Both the position numbers and the translations under genes were made by a program. Below are positions 1 through 12,129 of a stretch of DNA of 64,000 bases, piece after piece; positions within the stretch are counted from its first letter, which is position 1; every line of letters starts with the position of its first letter. Origin of the DNA: Epiperipatus broadwayi (Eukaryota > Onychophora > Udeonychophora > Euonychophora > Peripatidae); assembly GCA_028023455.1 (NCBI GenBank), contig JAQFVV010000012.1:9958499-10022498 (forward strand). Direction: 5' to 3'. The notes beneath the pieces were generated by a model. That model worked only from the letters and a program-made list of their open reading frames with translations, was not told the origin of the DNA and did not search any database.

Positions 1-1430
1 AACCCTTATAAATACCAGTCAAAACCTATTCAATGGTTCGATTCGATTCATTTCGATTGATACGTTATCATTGCTGTTGTTGTTTTATTTTCCGATTCTC
101 TGTATTCCGAGTTATCACCTGCTCATTTTATTCCGATGCTTATGCTTTTATTTTAACAATAGAGTTGTTCTGAATTAGCTTGATTTATTCCTCAGTATTT
201 AAGATGATCATTATGAAATTAATACCAAGAGCGTCGATTGTCATGAGGGGCTAATAAACCCTTCAGCGATTGATCGGCGCTCCGCTACTGAAATATCTCC
301 GAAGCTATGAAATTTCGATAACATCGTCGTGTGAAGTTAATGCTCCTAATAATAGAAATGTTCCGTGAAATACCCAAACTCGTCCAGACCAATCGATGTT
401 CGTTGTAACCAAGACAAATCCTAGGTAAATATGTTTTATATTATGTTCACTCACTCAATTTATAAACTCGTAAGGCAATCTCGTAATTAACCAACATAAA
501 TTTGCACAAACAAATCTTGAAACTTTCCTCATCATGATAATTTATCTTTGATATAGAACTTTGTAAACATGAACTTTGAACCTAAGTGAAGCTCAGGAAA
601 GATAATATATTTTCTCAAATAGAAAGGAACTTTATCTCGTTATTCACATTATGTTATGATTAATTATGATTCTCTGTGAGCGTGAATGTATGTGCGCATG
701 TGTAATAAATCAATTAATAATGTTTTCTTTTCATATTTAATAAATTTGTTCAATAGCTAATCAAGTCGAGCATTTCTCAAATCTTTTCACACACACTCAA
801 AACCGTAGTTTATTTATTCTTTAATGACTTATCTTTGAAGTAGATTTAGTTAAATTTAAATTTCTTTTCAATTTATTTACTTTATTAATTATGTCAACAT
901 CGTGCCGTAAGTCACGATGTTTCTTATTTAACCTTAGTTAAGATAGATTTAAGAGCGGGCGGGTCTATAATCAATCGAAGTAAACGTCAAATAATTATGT
1001 TATATACGATGTATCGGGGGATGAACTTGTAAGCCTATTGTTCGGGGCGTAAACGAACCACCTCATTGGTCAGTGACAACCAATAAATAAATCTTATGCT
1101 GTAGTTGACTAATTAGAAAACCATGCTGATTTTTCATTAGCGGACAATGCGTCTTTTCCGGGAGGAGTCGTCCTCGAAACAATCATGTAACGACCTTGAG
1201 AAACCTTATTGGTCCATGCTGGGAGTTTTTGAGCTAGTGGGTGGGATTAGACTTCGAAATCGTTTTGACATGATGTAAGGTGATGCGAGTAATTAAAATC
1301 CACTTAAATAATCGTATCTGGCGCCCCCTTATGTGGATAGCGAATAACTGTCGATATAAGAAAACAAATAAAGCCTTACGCTATGTCATGTTTATTTCGA
1401 AGCCCGTAATCTCGGTTATATAGAAGGTGG
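1..1430. promoter_or_regulatory. CpG-rich segment with CCAAT motifs, possible promoter or CpG island
   Basis: The sequence carries roughly 60 CpG dinucleotides in 1.43 kb by eye, against only a few per kb in most of the window, and it is visibly less AT-rich. The densest part is about 900-1420. ATTGG/CCAAT motifs occur near 1065, 1080 and 1208, and TATAAATA lies at 8-15. No long ORF spans it. In a genome depleted of CpG this usually marks an unmethylated promoter or first-exon region, so a host gene may begin here or just left of the window; that is inference. It could instead be a young GC-richer repeat. The transition to CpG-poor DNA near 1430 is sharp. Confidence 0.4.
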
Positions 1431-4400
1431 CCGGTTACAATATATATATATTACCCCAGCTAATGTTTCAGCTCATAATGATGGCAAACCAACAAATAAA
1501 CTTGGCATATCAAAATATTAAGCATGATTTATTAATCACAGCTAACTGTATTAATTCAAATTACCATATTAAGGATGAGACTGCTGAAACAATATCTTTC
1601 TCATCATTACTGTAATGCCTGCATGCATAACTATGCTATCTTACACTCAGTAATTAATGTTCTTTGTTTTTTATTATTATTTACCATTCATTTTATTAAA
1701 CTATTTAAAATTACAACTCGTTTCATGTCATTGCTCAAAATCTATTCCAAATTATCTAAATTCTTTATTATTAAATATAATATGCCTTCTTTAGTTAAGT
1801 CATAGCATATTAATAATTTTAATTATAGATAAATTATTAATTGTCTCTGAGTCTCATGTTTATCCCTCTGCTCTGCCAGCTCGATAAAGAAATTGAGACT
1901 GAATGTAACCTCATGTCATTCATAGGGTATTAAATCTTGGAGAACTGGTAAATGAGTTGAAGTTAGTCAGATTTGAGATCACCATCTTATCTAGGTCAGC
2001 TTTGGTATATTTTTCCTGGACTCTGGATTTTGTTGTGTAAATGCACAAATATGATCTTACAATATGTAGACATTCTCTAAATTGTTATTAAAGTATAAAG
2101 TAATCAATAAACTATGAATCATCATAAGATTGGATCAATAAAATTATGAATCATCATACGATTCAATTTTAATTAATAAAAATAATAAAAATGTATTGAT
2201 ATAAAAACATAAGTAAATAATAAAATATACAAGTTAATAAATGAACATAATAATTTTGATGAGAATATTGGATTATGAATTAAATATCAATAGTGTGATT
2301 GCATACATTGTATAAATTTATTATTTCAGATGCTATGAACAATATGCTAATAAACCAGAAAAAATATTATATTTGCATAATTACTCATAAATAAACCCTT
2401 AAAATATATCTAAAAAAATAACTAAGTCTTTTAAATTTATTTTGTGGTTTTCCTTACCATCATAAATATAAGATTAATAATTTAAGTACAAAATTATATT
2501 AACAAGGTATAAAGATATACATTATCCTAAGCATAATTCAAAAATACTTATATTTAAAATATATTGATTTTCAAATATATATATATATAAATAATGGAAA
2601 CAAACAATCATATTATAAAATTAAAATGACATTTAAAATTAGTGTTAACAAAGATACACATATTTAATTTTTTTTAAAAATAATCTAAATTCTTTTTGGT
2701 TAGTTTATATTTAAAGTAGTATAAGCAAACATATACATTCTACAGTAAATAAATATATAATAAAAACATAAAGTCTGATTAACCTTTCCAAGAATCATCA
2801 GGTATTCCTTAACTAAAAACTCCATTAAAAACATATTTATTAATAGATAGTAACAAAACAATTTTGATAGAAATACTATATAATTAAAGTTCATAAGTCC
2901 TGAGATCTCTGACTAATATTCGTAGTATGAAAATACATTACATAAGCATTGTATTTGAAATTCAATCTTATTATAATCATATTGTTCAAAAACAGAATTT
3001 TTATCCTACTGAATGAATTATACATTTTAAATAAAATAATCTGAAGTAAAATAGTGAGATATTAATATTTCCATTTTTTATAAATAATAGCACTGTTCAA
3101 TACTTTAGAATTCTATAATAACATTACCATAGTATCATAAATTTAAACCCTAATGAATTCTCCTTTAGTTATATTAGAGCTCATAGCCATTGTAGCACCA
3201 ACAGTATTCTGGTAATTTGTATATATCTGTGACATTAGAAATGTATTGTACATTGAGATGGATTTTATTTCATGATGTTAATAGATCTCTCAAAAGACAG
3301 AAATCTCATGGAATGTTTTTCTTTATCTAGCCATTCATCTTTTATAATAAAATTTACCTTTTAACATTATATATAATACATTGACTTTGCTTATTAAAAA
3401 GAAGATTCTCAATTAAAAATCAGGTGCTTTTTATATCTTTATCTGAATGATGAAACACTCAAGTCATTATCTTAGATATTGTCCCTATGGTTTCACTCAA
3501 ATATAACATGTTGCTATTGTCTATGTTAGAAAGAGTTAAATTGCATGTGATAAAAAGTTCTTGAAATGTAGCAGTATTCATGAAATAAAAATGTTTCTTG
3601 ATTTCATAATAAAGTTTTTTTTTTAAAAAAAATCACAATTTAAATAAAATAAAAATATATCTTTTATATTTATTTATTCAATATACTATATTCTGTAATT
3701 TTTAAAAATATTTATTAAAGTAATTATATATAAATAATATTTGAAAGTACATATGATTTCATATTATTTTAATTGCATAAACACAACCCACGCTTGCATA
3801 TACACACTAAAAAGTAATTACTATTTTATGTTTAAGTCCATGTATTATTTGTTAAATGTATGCAGTAAATAGAAATAAAATCATTAATATAAATCTATCA
3901 ATACACACTTCAATCTATTAATTTTTCTAATAATAAAATAATAATTTTATTACATATACAATTTTATATACTCTCAGTTAAGACAAATTTAAATTTAAAA
4001 TTCATGAACTGTATCTCATATTGTGATGGATTACCAATAACCATTAATATTGCAATCTACTGATACTTTTAAAATAATTGAAACATAAAGTAAGCCAACA
4101 ATTTTTTTTATGAACATAATAATTCCTATAAGTTCATCAATAAAAAATTACATCTATATTTTTTCACTACCATAATATATCTATGAAATAAATCCAAATA
4201 ATTCTTCTTACAAAAATAAAGTGGCTACTGCAAAATTTAATGCATTGCATTCCAACAGCAAACCAATAATGCAGAGATACAACATTGCTTAAGGTAACAA
4301 TAAAAAGATAAGGTGATGACGATGTAATGCCTGTCATGTTTGCTCATTAAAGCAAGAGTTCCAAAAAAATTTTATGATCATCTGATTAGATCCAAAAGTA

Positions 4401-4991
4401 ACATCATCAAATTCTTAATAATCACAAATGACATCCATAAAAATTTCATGTACAAAAAGTATAATGATTCCAACAAACAGATAAGTTTTACAAGATTGCT
4501 ATGCATTAATGTATCTGGAACATTAAAATCTTATCCATTTTTTGTTTATTGATAAAATTCTCTATACATAGAAATAGTGAAATAAAGTGACCTGACTGAA
4601 AAAATATGCATGTGGTTACTAACTCAAATAAACAAGAGAAAACATAACTAACTGTATACTATGATTTTTTTCTCTCTAATATGCAGGATTTATGAAATTT
4701 TCTGCAAAAAAAGATTTGCAGTGTTAAAGCATAGTTCTGTTCTGAATTTTAAGTACTTGATATAACTGTGTTTTGATTAATTAAAAAGTGGCTTTATTTT
4801 ATACAGAAAAACCCCCAAAAGTCTGATACTTAAAGAAGAAAAAATCAATTTTACTTCTTCTCTTTCAATAAATGTGTGAATTTTATCATTTTTAACCTGT
4901 TCAAAGGGGATTGTAATAAAAGAATAGCTTTAAATATTTATAAGGATATAGATTTGAAAATGAAACAATAATTCGATGATAAAATTAGGTG

Positions 4992-5019
4992 TTTTTTTTT
5001 TTTTTTTGGGGGGGGGGGG
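4992..5019. repeat. poly(T)16-poly(G)12 tract
   Basis: Sixteen T are followed directly by twelve G. Pure G runs are rare in this window. The others are the C run near 8394 and the G run near 30493. Confidence 0.9.
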
Positions 5020-6804
5020 AGATTGATACATGTTATTTATTTCTTTTTTTAAAAAACAGTAGATATAAAAAAGAATGGATCATCGAAGTTGAGATAAATA
5101 TCGATTGAATTCGTCCTATTACTAAGCAATAATTCCTGCGCATTACTGCTAGTACTGAAGTGCCAATGCTTGTCACACCGTTAATATATTTAGCGTTTTA
5201 ATAGTTAAAATCACAACATAAACATTAACCTCTGATCTTTACATCACTGAGATGTGCATTCATTTTAAAAATTACTTTAAAAAAATAAATTATTTTTTAT
5301 CGAGATATTAAAGAAATCCATTTTTAGCCATACAATTGTGAATTCTCTTTATTTTTAAACTCTCAGCATTTAACAGGATAATTTTGTGAAGATGATTTGT
5401 AATATTATCCATTGATTTTTAACGTCTGTCAAAAGCTGCAATATTTATTTAGTAAAATAGTCCTTATTAATTTAAGCATGTCTTACTAAATATCATATAT
5501 CTCTGATGTCGCTTCAATATTCAGAATTCTCTTTAGTTCCTGTCCGTTTGAAATTGATTCTCTTTTTAAGGAAGCCCTGGAGTTATAGAGTTCTTGATTA
5601 TTACCATTTTTTTTTTTTGATAAATGAGAATGGAATTTTGATAGATTCCTAGACTAAAAGAATATTTGCTAGCCAATGTTATTTAAGAGCAGATTTGGAT
5701 TTAATAAGAGTAGAATTAGAGTGCTCCAATAGAATTTGAAAAATTAAATTTTCCAATAACTGTTACGTGATACTACGTCAAAATTTGCTGCTATTTTTAT
5801 ATAAATTACGATGACAGCAAAATTGGTAATACCGTTGATTTAAAACTTTTACACATTTTCTTGATACATTAACATTTTGGGTAGTATATATTAGATATGT
5901 GAATTTAACTACACATATATAAAATTAAATCTTTTGACAATGTTATGAATACCAAGTAAAAAAATATAATAATAAGAAAGTGATAATAGATCTTAAACAA
6001 ATGATAGGTTTGCTAACTCTGAAGAGGTCACCTAATATAATACCTTTTTTTTTTTATATATATATCACCTAATATAATACTTTTAAAAAAAATCAGATTT
6101 ACAATTAAAAAAAATTTATAATAGAATTAGCTTTCTGACTAATATCAGTTAAGTTAAATGAAAAAAAAATTCTGACAGTATCGGGTTGTAATCAAAAGAG
6201 AGAAAAAATTAATTACAGATTTATAAAGTAAAAATAATTTTGGAGTCTACAGTAGAATATTTTTATAAAGAGAGAATTCGGTCATCGAGAACTCTTTGCA
6301 AGACAGAGGATTTTTCCATCTCAAAGTGATTTTTAAATGTACCAATTTAAAAGCTTGAGAAGCCCATGGGGCGATATTAATAAATTAAAATATTTTATTT
6401 TAATATCCAAGAATGAAACTATTTTGATTTTATTTAAACGCGCAAACAAGCTATATTTGTCGATTTTGTTAATATGTTTTCTTGGTAAGTTTTACCTATA
6501 TATATATAAAATTCCAAGCTCCATCTAATTTGAATCCCTACTCTAAGACCTCACGATAAAGAAGTAATGCATTTTTCTGCTATTTATATGGCAAGCAATT
6601 TAAATCCACATGGTTTTTTTTTTTTTTTTGATAGTTGTCACAATTTTTCTATATCAGATTACGAATGACACAACTAGACAATTCATATAGGTAGATTAAT
6701 CCGAAAATGAACCTCTTGTCGCAAATCTTTACAATCACGGTTTTTTTTTTATTATTTATAATTAATGCAGCAACATTCATCTGGGAAATACTATAAGTAA
6801 CAAG

Positions 6805-6963
6805 TATTATTATTTGATCATAGTACTATATTAGTTATTATTCCGCCTACAACTTACTGTTGTTATATCTAACATTTGTTAATAACTTATTACTTAATCA
6901 TAGTATTATATTAATTATCATTCTACCGTCTACATCTTACTATTGTTATACCTAACATTTGTT
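6805..6963. repeat. imperfect tandem duplication, ~80-bp unit
   Basis: Two adjacent units contain ATCATAGTA, ATTATCATTC/ATTATTATTCC, CTTACTGTTGTTATA and CTAACATTTGTT in the same order, offset by about 80 bp. They differ by substitutions and small indels. No coding content is seen. Confidence 0.75.
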
Positions 6964-8224
6964 TTGTTTTTTTTAATATTAATAAAATAATATTTATTAT
7001 ACAGTATATGAATTTTTGAAATGTTTCAAATATGTTTGACAGTCACTGTCTCTCTAAACGGAAAAATAAAATAAAAATAAAAAAATATAAAAACGACACC
7101 ATTTATAAATAATTCATAATTGTGTAATAAAAAACCAATTAATAAGACTGGTGGGGGCATGGCTTGGTTAATTAAAGTTAAATAATACAGCCGAAATTAT
7201 ATTAAACAGAGCTTAATTTAAATTTAAAAAAGCAATAAATATTTAAATATATATATATACGTAACATATGAAAAAGAAGTAAAAGTTACCAATCATTAGA
7301 GTAAATATTAATTATTAATACATACAAAGTATTATATTAACCCCATATAGTTTATATGCAATGTCACATCATAACAATTTAAACTCCAAAATCAAAAAAT
7401 AGTAAAAACATAATAGATGACATGTAACAAAAGCAGAAAACTCAAATATGTTTCGCACAATCTAATAAGATAATTTATCTTGAGTCATTTGTCTTTTTCG
7501 TATGCTTTTATACCTAAGATTCAAAGAAAGTTTTAAATATATCTTTAAAAAGTAATTATTAAATTATTACATTGGGTAAAGAATTTTTTAAAAAATAAAG
7601 ACAGTCAGTCAGTAATAGCTTTTAACGTTTAAAAGTTTTGATTTCGGAGTTTTGGGTTTTTCTAATATCAGAAATAAGCTTTTTAATGTAAAAATAATAA
7701 AATATCACTAGAATATTTTTTTTAATTGTATGTATTCATTATTCTAAAACAAACAAACATATGAACATTAAATAAACGTTCTATATTTCTGTACGTTACT
7801 CTATTTTGAAGAAGTTTGTAAAGTACTTATTCACTGATTAGCTTGTTTGTAAGGGACTTAATCACTGTTTAACTATGTAATCGAAATTGGTACAAAAGTC
7901 TCCTTTCATGTGGAAAATCATTTCTTCTTTCATGTGTTGCTTTATACAGTTACTGTTATTTTGAAAATGCACACTGATGTACCTCCCCCTTTTACTAATA
8001 ACTTGCAATGATGTGCTTAGTAGTTTAAAATAATTCCTGTTTGTGTTTTATATTCTCTGGAGGGACAGACAACAACTTAACTGAATTCAGCAGGCAGTGG
8101 ATCAGTCAACAGAATCACTACGAGAGTATTTGTTTAAATTGCTGATCCAAGTAAAAGTTGCAATCAGATACCATTATTAGCCATTGGATTGCTTATTACT
8201 TCATGAATGATCCATTTCTTAATT

Positions 8225-8290
8225 ACCATTAATATTTTTAATGTTTTTGAATTTTTCTTAATATTTTTAATGTTTTTGAATTTCTCTATC
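8225..8290. repeat. short tandem duplication in AT-rich DNA
   Basis: The segment AATATTTTTAATGTTTTTGA appears twice about 34 bp apart, followed by a partial third echo (TCTTGAATTTCTC). It is a local tandem duplication with no other content. Confidence 0.7.
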
Positions 8291-8519
8291 TTCTTGAATT
8301 TCTCAATAACTTTGTCAATAGTGATGTGCCAATCCATTTTCTATTAATATTGAATGCTTCCTTATGCAGTTTCATGAGCAGCATAATCTTTAACCCCCCC
8401 CCCCTTTTTAAAACTTTCTAAATGGGTATTAGAGGAGAGATAATATAACAATTTTTTTAACACAATAGTTTCATTGAGAGCAAGCTATAGTAATCAATAG
8501 ATGATTGAAGGTTGTGAAT

Positions 8520-8590
8520 CATAATTTCTATCCAATATCACCAAAGTAGTTACTAGCTCATGGTTTTCGTCAGTGATTCAAAGATCCAGG
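8520..8590 (-). mobile_element. degenerate family B element fragment (minus strand)
   Basis: Read on the minus strand, this has CACTGACGA, a 13-nt spacer ending GAGCTA, GTAAC in place of GAAAC, and GATATTGGA. This is the same order as the central part of the family B copies at 9835, 37255 and 52557. The helix III region and the GAAA box are mutated, so any ribozyme-like fold is broken. The flanks are not confidently aligned, so the ends are approximate. Confidence 0.5.
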
Positions 8591-9834
8591 TACATGGCTC
8601 CCAGATACAAACTCTTTACTGATGAAAGTCATAAATTAAAAACTAATTAAGAATATTGAAAAAATAGGCACTACATAGATATTATGACACAACTTTGTTT
8701 AATTGAACAAAAAATGACTATATACAAAAATATTCACTGTGTATGATGATTTTTGATTCTGTGAGGTTTGATTCAGAATTAACATATGAAATATGCATGT
8801 TACTTACATACTAGAACATATAATTGAAAATGCATGTACCCAGTAAAACTATACTTGGAATATACAATTTACTGATTACAAGTAAGTTTAAAAATAAAAT
8901 CATTTCTCAAACTGAAATGTTGTAATGAGGATAAATTCAATACTAAATAATACATGAACACATCAGATATTCAAATAAAAATCAAATAAGCAGTATCCTA
9001 ACCTAGTAATTGTCCATAAGAGATGTATACAAATATAAAGCACTTTAATATTTCAACAATACAATAATGATATTCTTTAAAATTTTATGTATTATTTGCT
9101 CCTTGAGAAAACTTTGCTACCAAAGTCATTCCTACGATTTTCCTGCATGTTGTGTTGTAACATAATATACATTTACTTATCTTTTCTGGATGTGAAAAAA
9201 CTGAATGCTGATGTTTAAATTGTTTCTTTTTGTTTTCAATAAACCTTTCAACTGGGTAAAACATTTCCATTGTTTTCTCTATTGGCAATTTTTGGAATCA
9301 TTTAACATTTAATTTCAGTATTAAAATTTAATAAATTGAACTTGATTTGTTTGAAATATAAGATTACAAATAAATATTGAAAAATCATATTTGAACTTTG
9401 AAAATGTAGAAAAAATAATAAAAATACATAATGAGAACAATGATTTTTTTTTTCCTGACTGGATAGTATAAACAATGCTCAGCTGATAAAAAAATAAAAT
9501 TAGTGAAATCTTTGGTGTTGAATATTTTTTAAAAACTTAAAATGAATAAATGTGAAGCCATCATAAATCTATTAAATTCTAAAATTTCAAATTGCATTTA
9601 TAATTTTTAAAATATTGCAAACATTAAGGAGTACCATATTAAAAAAAGCCATTATTTTAGTTATCTGTTTACAATTATGATTTGATTTGTTAACTTATAT
9701 TTATAAAAATAAAACATTTTTGAAAAAAATCAAATGGTAATAATATATATTTTTGTTTTCTAATAATTATTATACAAATATTATAATAAACATCACATGA
9801 TCATCATTTCTTATGTTTGCTTATAATTGTTATT

Positions 9835-10060
9835 AAAACAGGCAAAACTCTCCAGACAGTATTGCCACTCAGTGCAAGCCAGATCTAAGATCTAGATGCA
9901 GTGCTCTCAGTTCTAATGTTCCTCACTGACGAAGACCACAAGCCAGAAACTAGTCTGAGGATATTGGATGAGTAGGTACTAAATGGAGATTTTATACATA
10001 AGCCTTCTGGCATCCATTGACCACTCTGGTTTGCACTGAGTGGCAATTTTGCCTGTTTTT
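9835..10060 (+). mobile_element. family B short element with inverted ends and hammerhead-like core
   Basis: A ~225-bp element. Its left end (AAAACAGGCAAAACTCTCC, then TTGCCACTCAGTGCAAGCC) is the inverse of its right end (TTGCACTGAGTGGCAA, then TTTTGCCTGTTTT). The left end is best read as an inverted partial copy of the 3' tail joined to the unit, because the junction differs in other copies. There is no ORF. A hammerhead-like core lies at 9920-9961. A target duplication is not obvious. Other members lie at 20163, 37255, 51807, 52148 and 52557. Confidence 0.75.
9920..9961 (+). ncRNA. candidate hammerhead ribozyme motif in family B
   Basis: Order seen: TCCTCA (helix I, 5' side), CTGACGA, 13 nt, GAAA with the last A starting ACTAGT (helix III, self-complementary), C (cleavage position of a GTC triplet), TGAGGA (helix I, 3' side). 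The two helix I strands form six Watson-Crick pairs. All universally conserved hammerhead core bases are present. Helix II is weak: the closing position is A opposite A, then G-C, an A/C mismatch and C-G. Very short helix III hammerheads are known from Penelope-like elements and act best as dimers. Activity of this copy is doubtful; the motif itself is clear. Confidence 0.5.
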
Positions 10061-10317
10061 CTTTACATAATATTATGTAAAAATAATCATAAATATGTAA
10101 ATAAACTATAAAAACAAGATAAATTTTTGCTAACCACTAAGAACATAAGAAGTGAGGGTACTTATGTACTGTTCTTCCACTAACTTGGTGGAAAACTTGA
10201 TAGGTGTATTTTTATTAATAATCTATTTTCATGGCCATAACAATATGGCTGTTTTTTAACATGATTATTGTATTAATTATTACATTAGAATTTTTTTTCA
10301 ATGATTATAATTAAAAA

Positions 10318-10521
10318 TTAAATTTTAATATAATTGTAATAAAAAGAAAATATAACAAATGTAAATGAAAGTATTTTACAATGCTTCCAATAATCTGAAT
10401 AGATGGTGGATCTGTCAGTGATATTATTCTTAATGGTATTCATAAAAATCAGCACTCCTCTACTTGCAATAGTTATAATGAAGCACTTGCCAATCTCTCT
10501 CCACAAGTCACCAAATAACAC
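10318..10521 (-). pseudogene. Merlin/IS1595-type DDE transposase fragment (left arm)
   Basis: The minus-strand reading has FGDLWREIGKCFIITIASRG followed about 20 residues later by STIYSDYWK. This matches the pattern of Merlin and ISXO2-like transposases, in which a W-x-FG-x-hydrophobic-R block is followed by a V-x-D/A-R stretch and then the second catalytic aspartate in an S-x-I-x-SD-x-W-x-x-Y segment. The SD of that segment is present here. The upstream part continues with stops beyond 10521, and the downstream NHS-containing block typical of the family is not found. It is a broken remnant, called from motif pattern only. Confidence 0.6.
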
Positions 10522-11689
10522 TGTTGTGGAAGTATTAGACCTTGTTGTTTATTTTTGCTGAAAAGACTAATCTATTTCAAATATTTTGCTAGGCACTCCA
10601 ATCTTTGATAATGGTCTAGCTAAGAGGTTGGAGATACAAACTATACATAACTAGTTGTTCCAATCAATAACAGTTTTATCCAATAAATCCAGTTGTGTTT
10701 TCTTCCATTATATGGTTATTAATTCCATGCATCAGTTATAAGTAAATCTAAGTTCAGTAGTAAAGAATATGAATGGATACTTGCTTGGAATATGTTTTGA
10801 TATTTCACCACCATTGTTTGCAGTTTCGTATATGTCCATTATGAAACACTTTTTATGTGGGCACTATCCCATAATTCTGAAAATACTCTAATACTTCTTC
10901 TTCTGTCACTCGTAGATGCCAAATTTTAACAATTTTTGCACAAAATAATTAAAAAAATAAGCAAACAAAAGTTTAAATTAAAAAACTATGATAAACGCTA
11001 AAGATGTTAGGAAATGTACAAAAATTATGACAATGGAAGCAACGTGTTAATGATTGTATATATCATATACCTAAAAAAATAATTAATTAAATGTTCTGAA
11101 TGGCATTGCTAAAAAAATACTATTAATTTTTTAAAATTAGCATTAATGTATATTTGATTGCTTAATTTTTTTTTTAAAATTTAATGAGTATTATATGGGG
11201 GATAAAAAAAACTTTAACATGTTGCTACCATTGTCATAATTTTTGTATGCTTCCTAGCATTTACCACAGTTTCTTCATTTAAGCTGTTGTTTGCTTAATT
11301 TTTATAATTATTTTGTGCAAAAATGATTTAAATTTGGCATCTACCAGTGATAGAAGAAGCAATCGAGTATTTTCAGAATTACAAGATAGCAGCTGCACAA
11401 AAAATGTTTGCTAATGGGCATGACATGAAACTTTATGTGTGAACAATGGTGATGCAATATCAAAACATATTCCAAGTTATTATCTGTTCATAAACAAACA
11501 TGGTGAAAAGGCTCCAAAATATCCTTTATTACTGCATTTAGATTTATTTATAGCTGGTACATGGAATTAATGACCATACAATGGGAAAAGAGTCAATTGG
11601 ATTTAGCAAACAAAACTGTTAATGATTGAAACAACTGCTTACTTGAAATTTGTATCTCCAGCCTTTTAGCTAGACCATCATGCAAAATC

Positions 11690-11875
11690 AGAGAGCATAA
11701 AATAGGGATGCATACTTCCACAACAGTGGTTATTTGATGGCTTGTGCAGAGAGACCAATGAGTGTTTCACTGTAACTATTGCAAGTAGAACAGTGCCAAT
11801 TCTTATGGATGCCTTTAAGAATAATATTGTTGATAGATGTACCATAGACTGTTGTAAGGGTTATAAAACACTTTC
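11690..11875 (+). pseudogene. Merlin/IS1595-type transposase fragment (right arm)
   Basis: The plus-strand reading has WLFDGLCRETNECFTVTIAS, then a segment like PILMDAFKNNIVDR, then CKGYKTLSF, homologous to the left-arm fragment at 10318-10521. The catalytic SD is missing because the S-x-I-x-SD-x-W block is collapsed (about TIDCCKGY), so the two copies have decayed independently. Upstream residues are readable to about 11500 with stops. Confidence 0.55.
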
Positions 11876-12129
11876 ATTTATGTTTAATATACTTTCATTT
11901 TTATTGTAATGAATTATATTAAAATTTAATTTTTAATTACAAACGTTTGGAGTTTTGTATAATTTCTTGTGTGTTTATAATCATTTTTAAAAAAAATTCA
12001 ATGTAATAATTAATATGATAAACATAGTTTAAAAAACAGCCATATTATTATGCCCTGAAAATGGATTATTAACAAAAAATGCTTGTCAAGCTTTCCACCA
12101 TGTTAACAAAGGAATATTATGTAAGTACC

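Larger units (their letters stand above)
1431..8499. other. AT-rich DNA with no recognisable gene
   Basis: I see no coding region with family-level similarity here; the 60-76-residue frames present are low complexity and lysine/isoleucine/asparagine-rich, as expected by chance in such AT-rich DNA. The stretch from about 5040 to 7150 has a mildly raised CpG count, so a decayed older feature may lie there. Several homopolymer runs and short tandem duplications are listed separately. A direct repeat of 16 bp (TCACCTAATATAATAC) occurs at about 6027 and 6065. Confidence 0.5.
10158..12127. mobile_element. large inverted repeat of Merlin-like transposon sequence
   Basis: The left arm (about 10158-11055) and right arm (about 11205-12127) are imperfect inverse copies, each ~900 bp, around a ~150-bp centre. 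Matching landmarks include the outer GTACTTA/TAAGTAC ends and the segments near 10500/11730 and 10900/11350. Both arms carry fragments of the same transposase, so this is a head-to-head pair of copies and not a simple terminal inverted repeat. Merlin elements are eukaryotic relatives of bacterial IS1016/IS1595 transposons. Both copies are decayed by stops and frameshifts. Confidence 0.65.

Noticed and set aside
1427-1805. Two overlapping frames of 62 and 76 residues next to the CpG-rich region as a host gene
   Set aside because: Composition is that of random AT-rich translation and no domain, signal peptide or splice structure is apparent.
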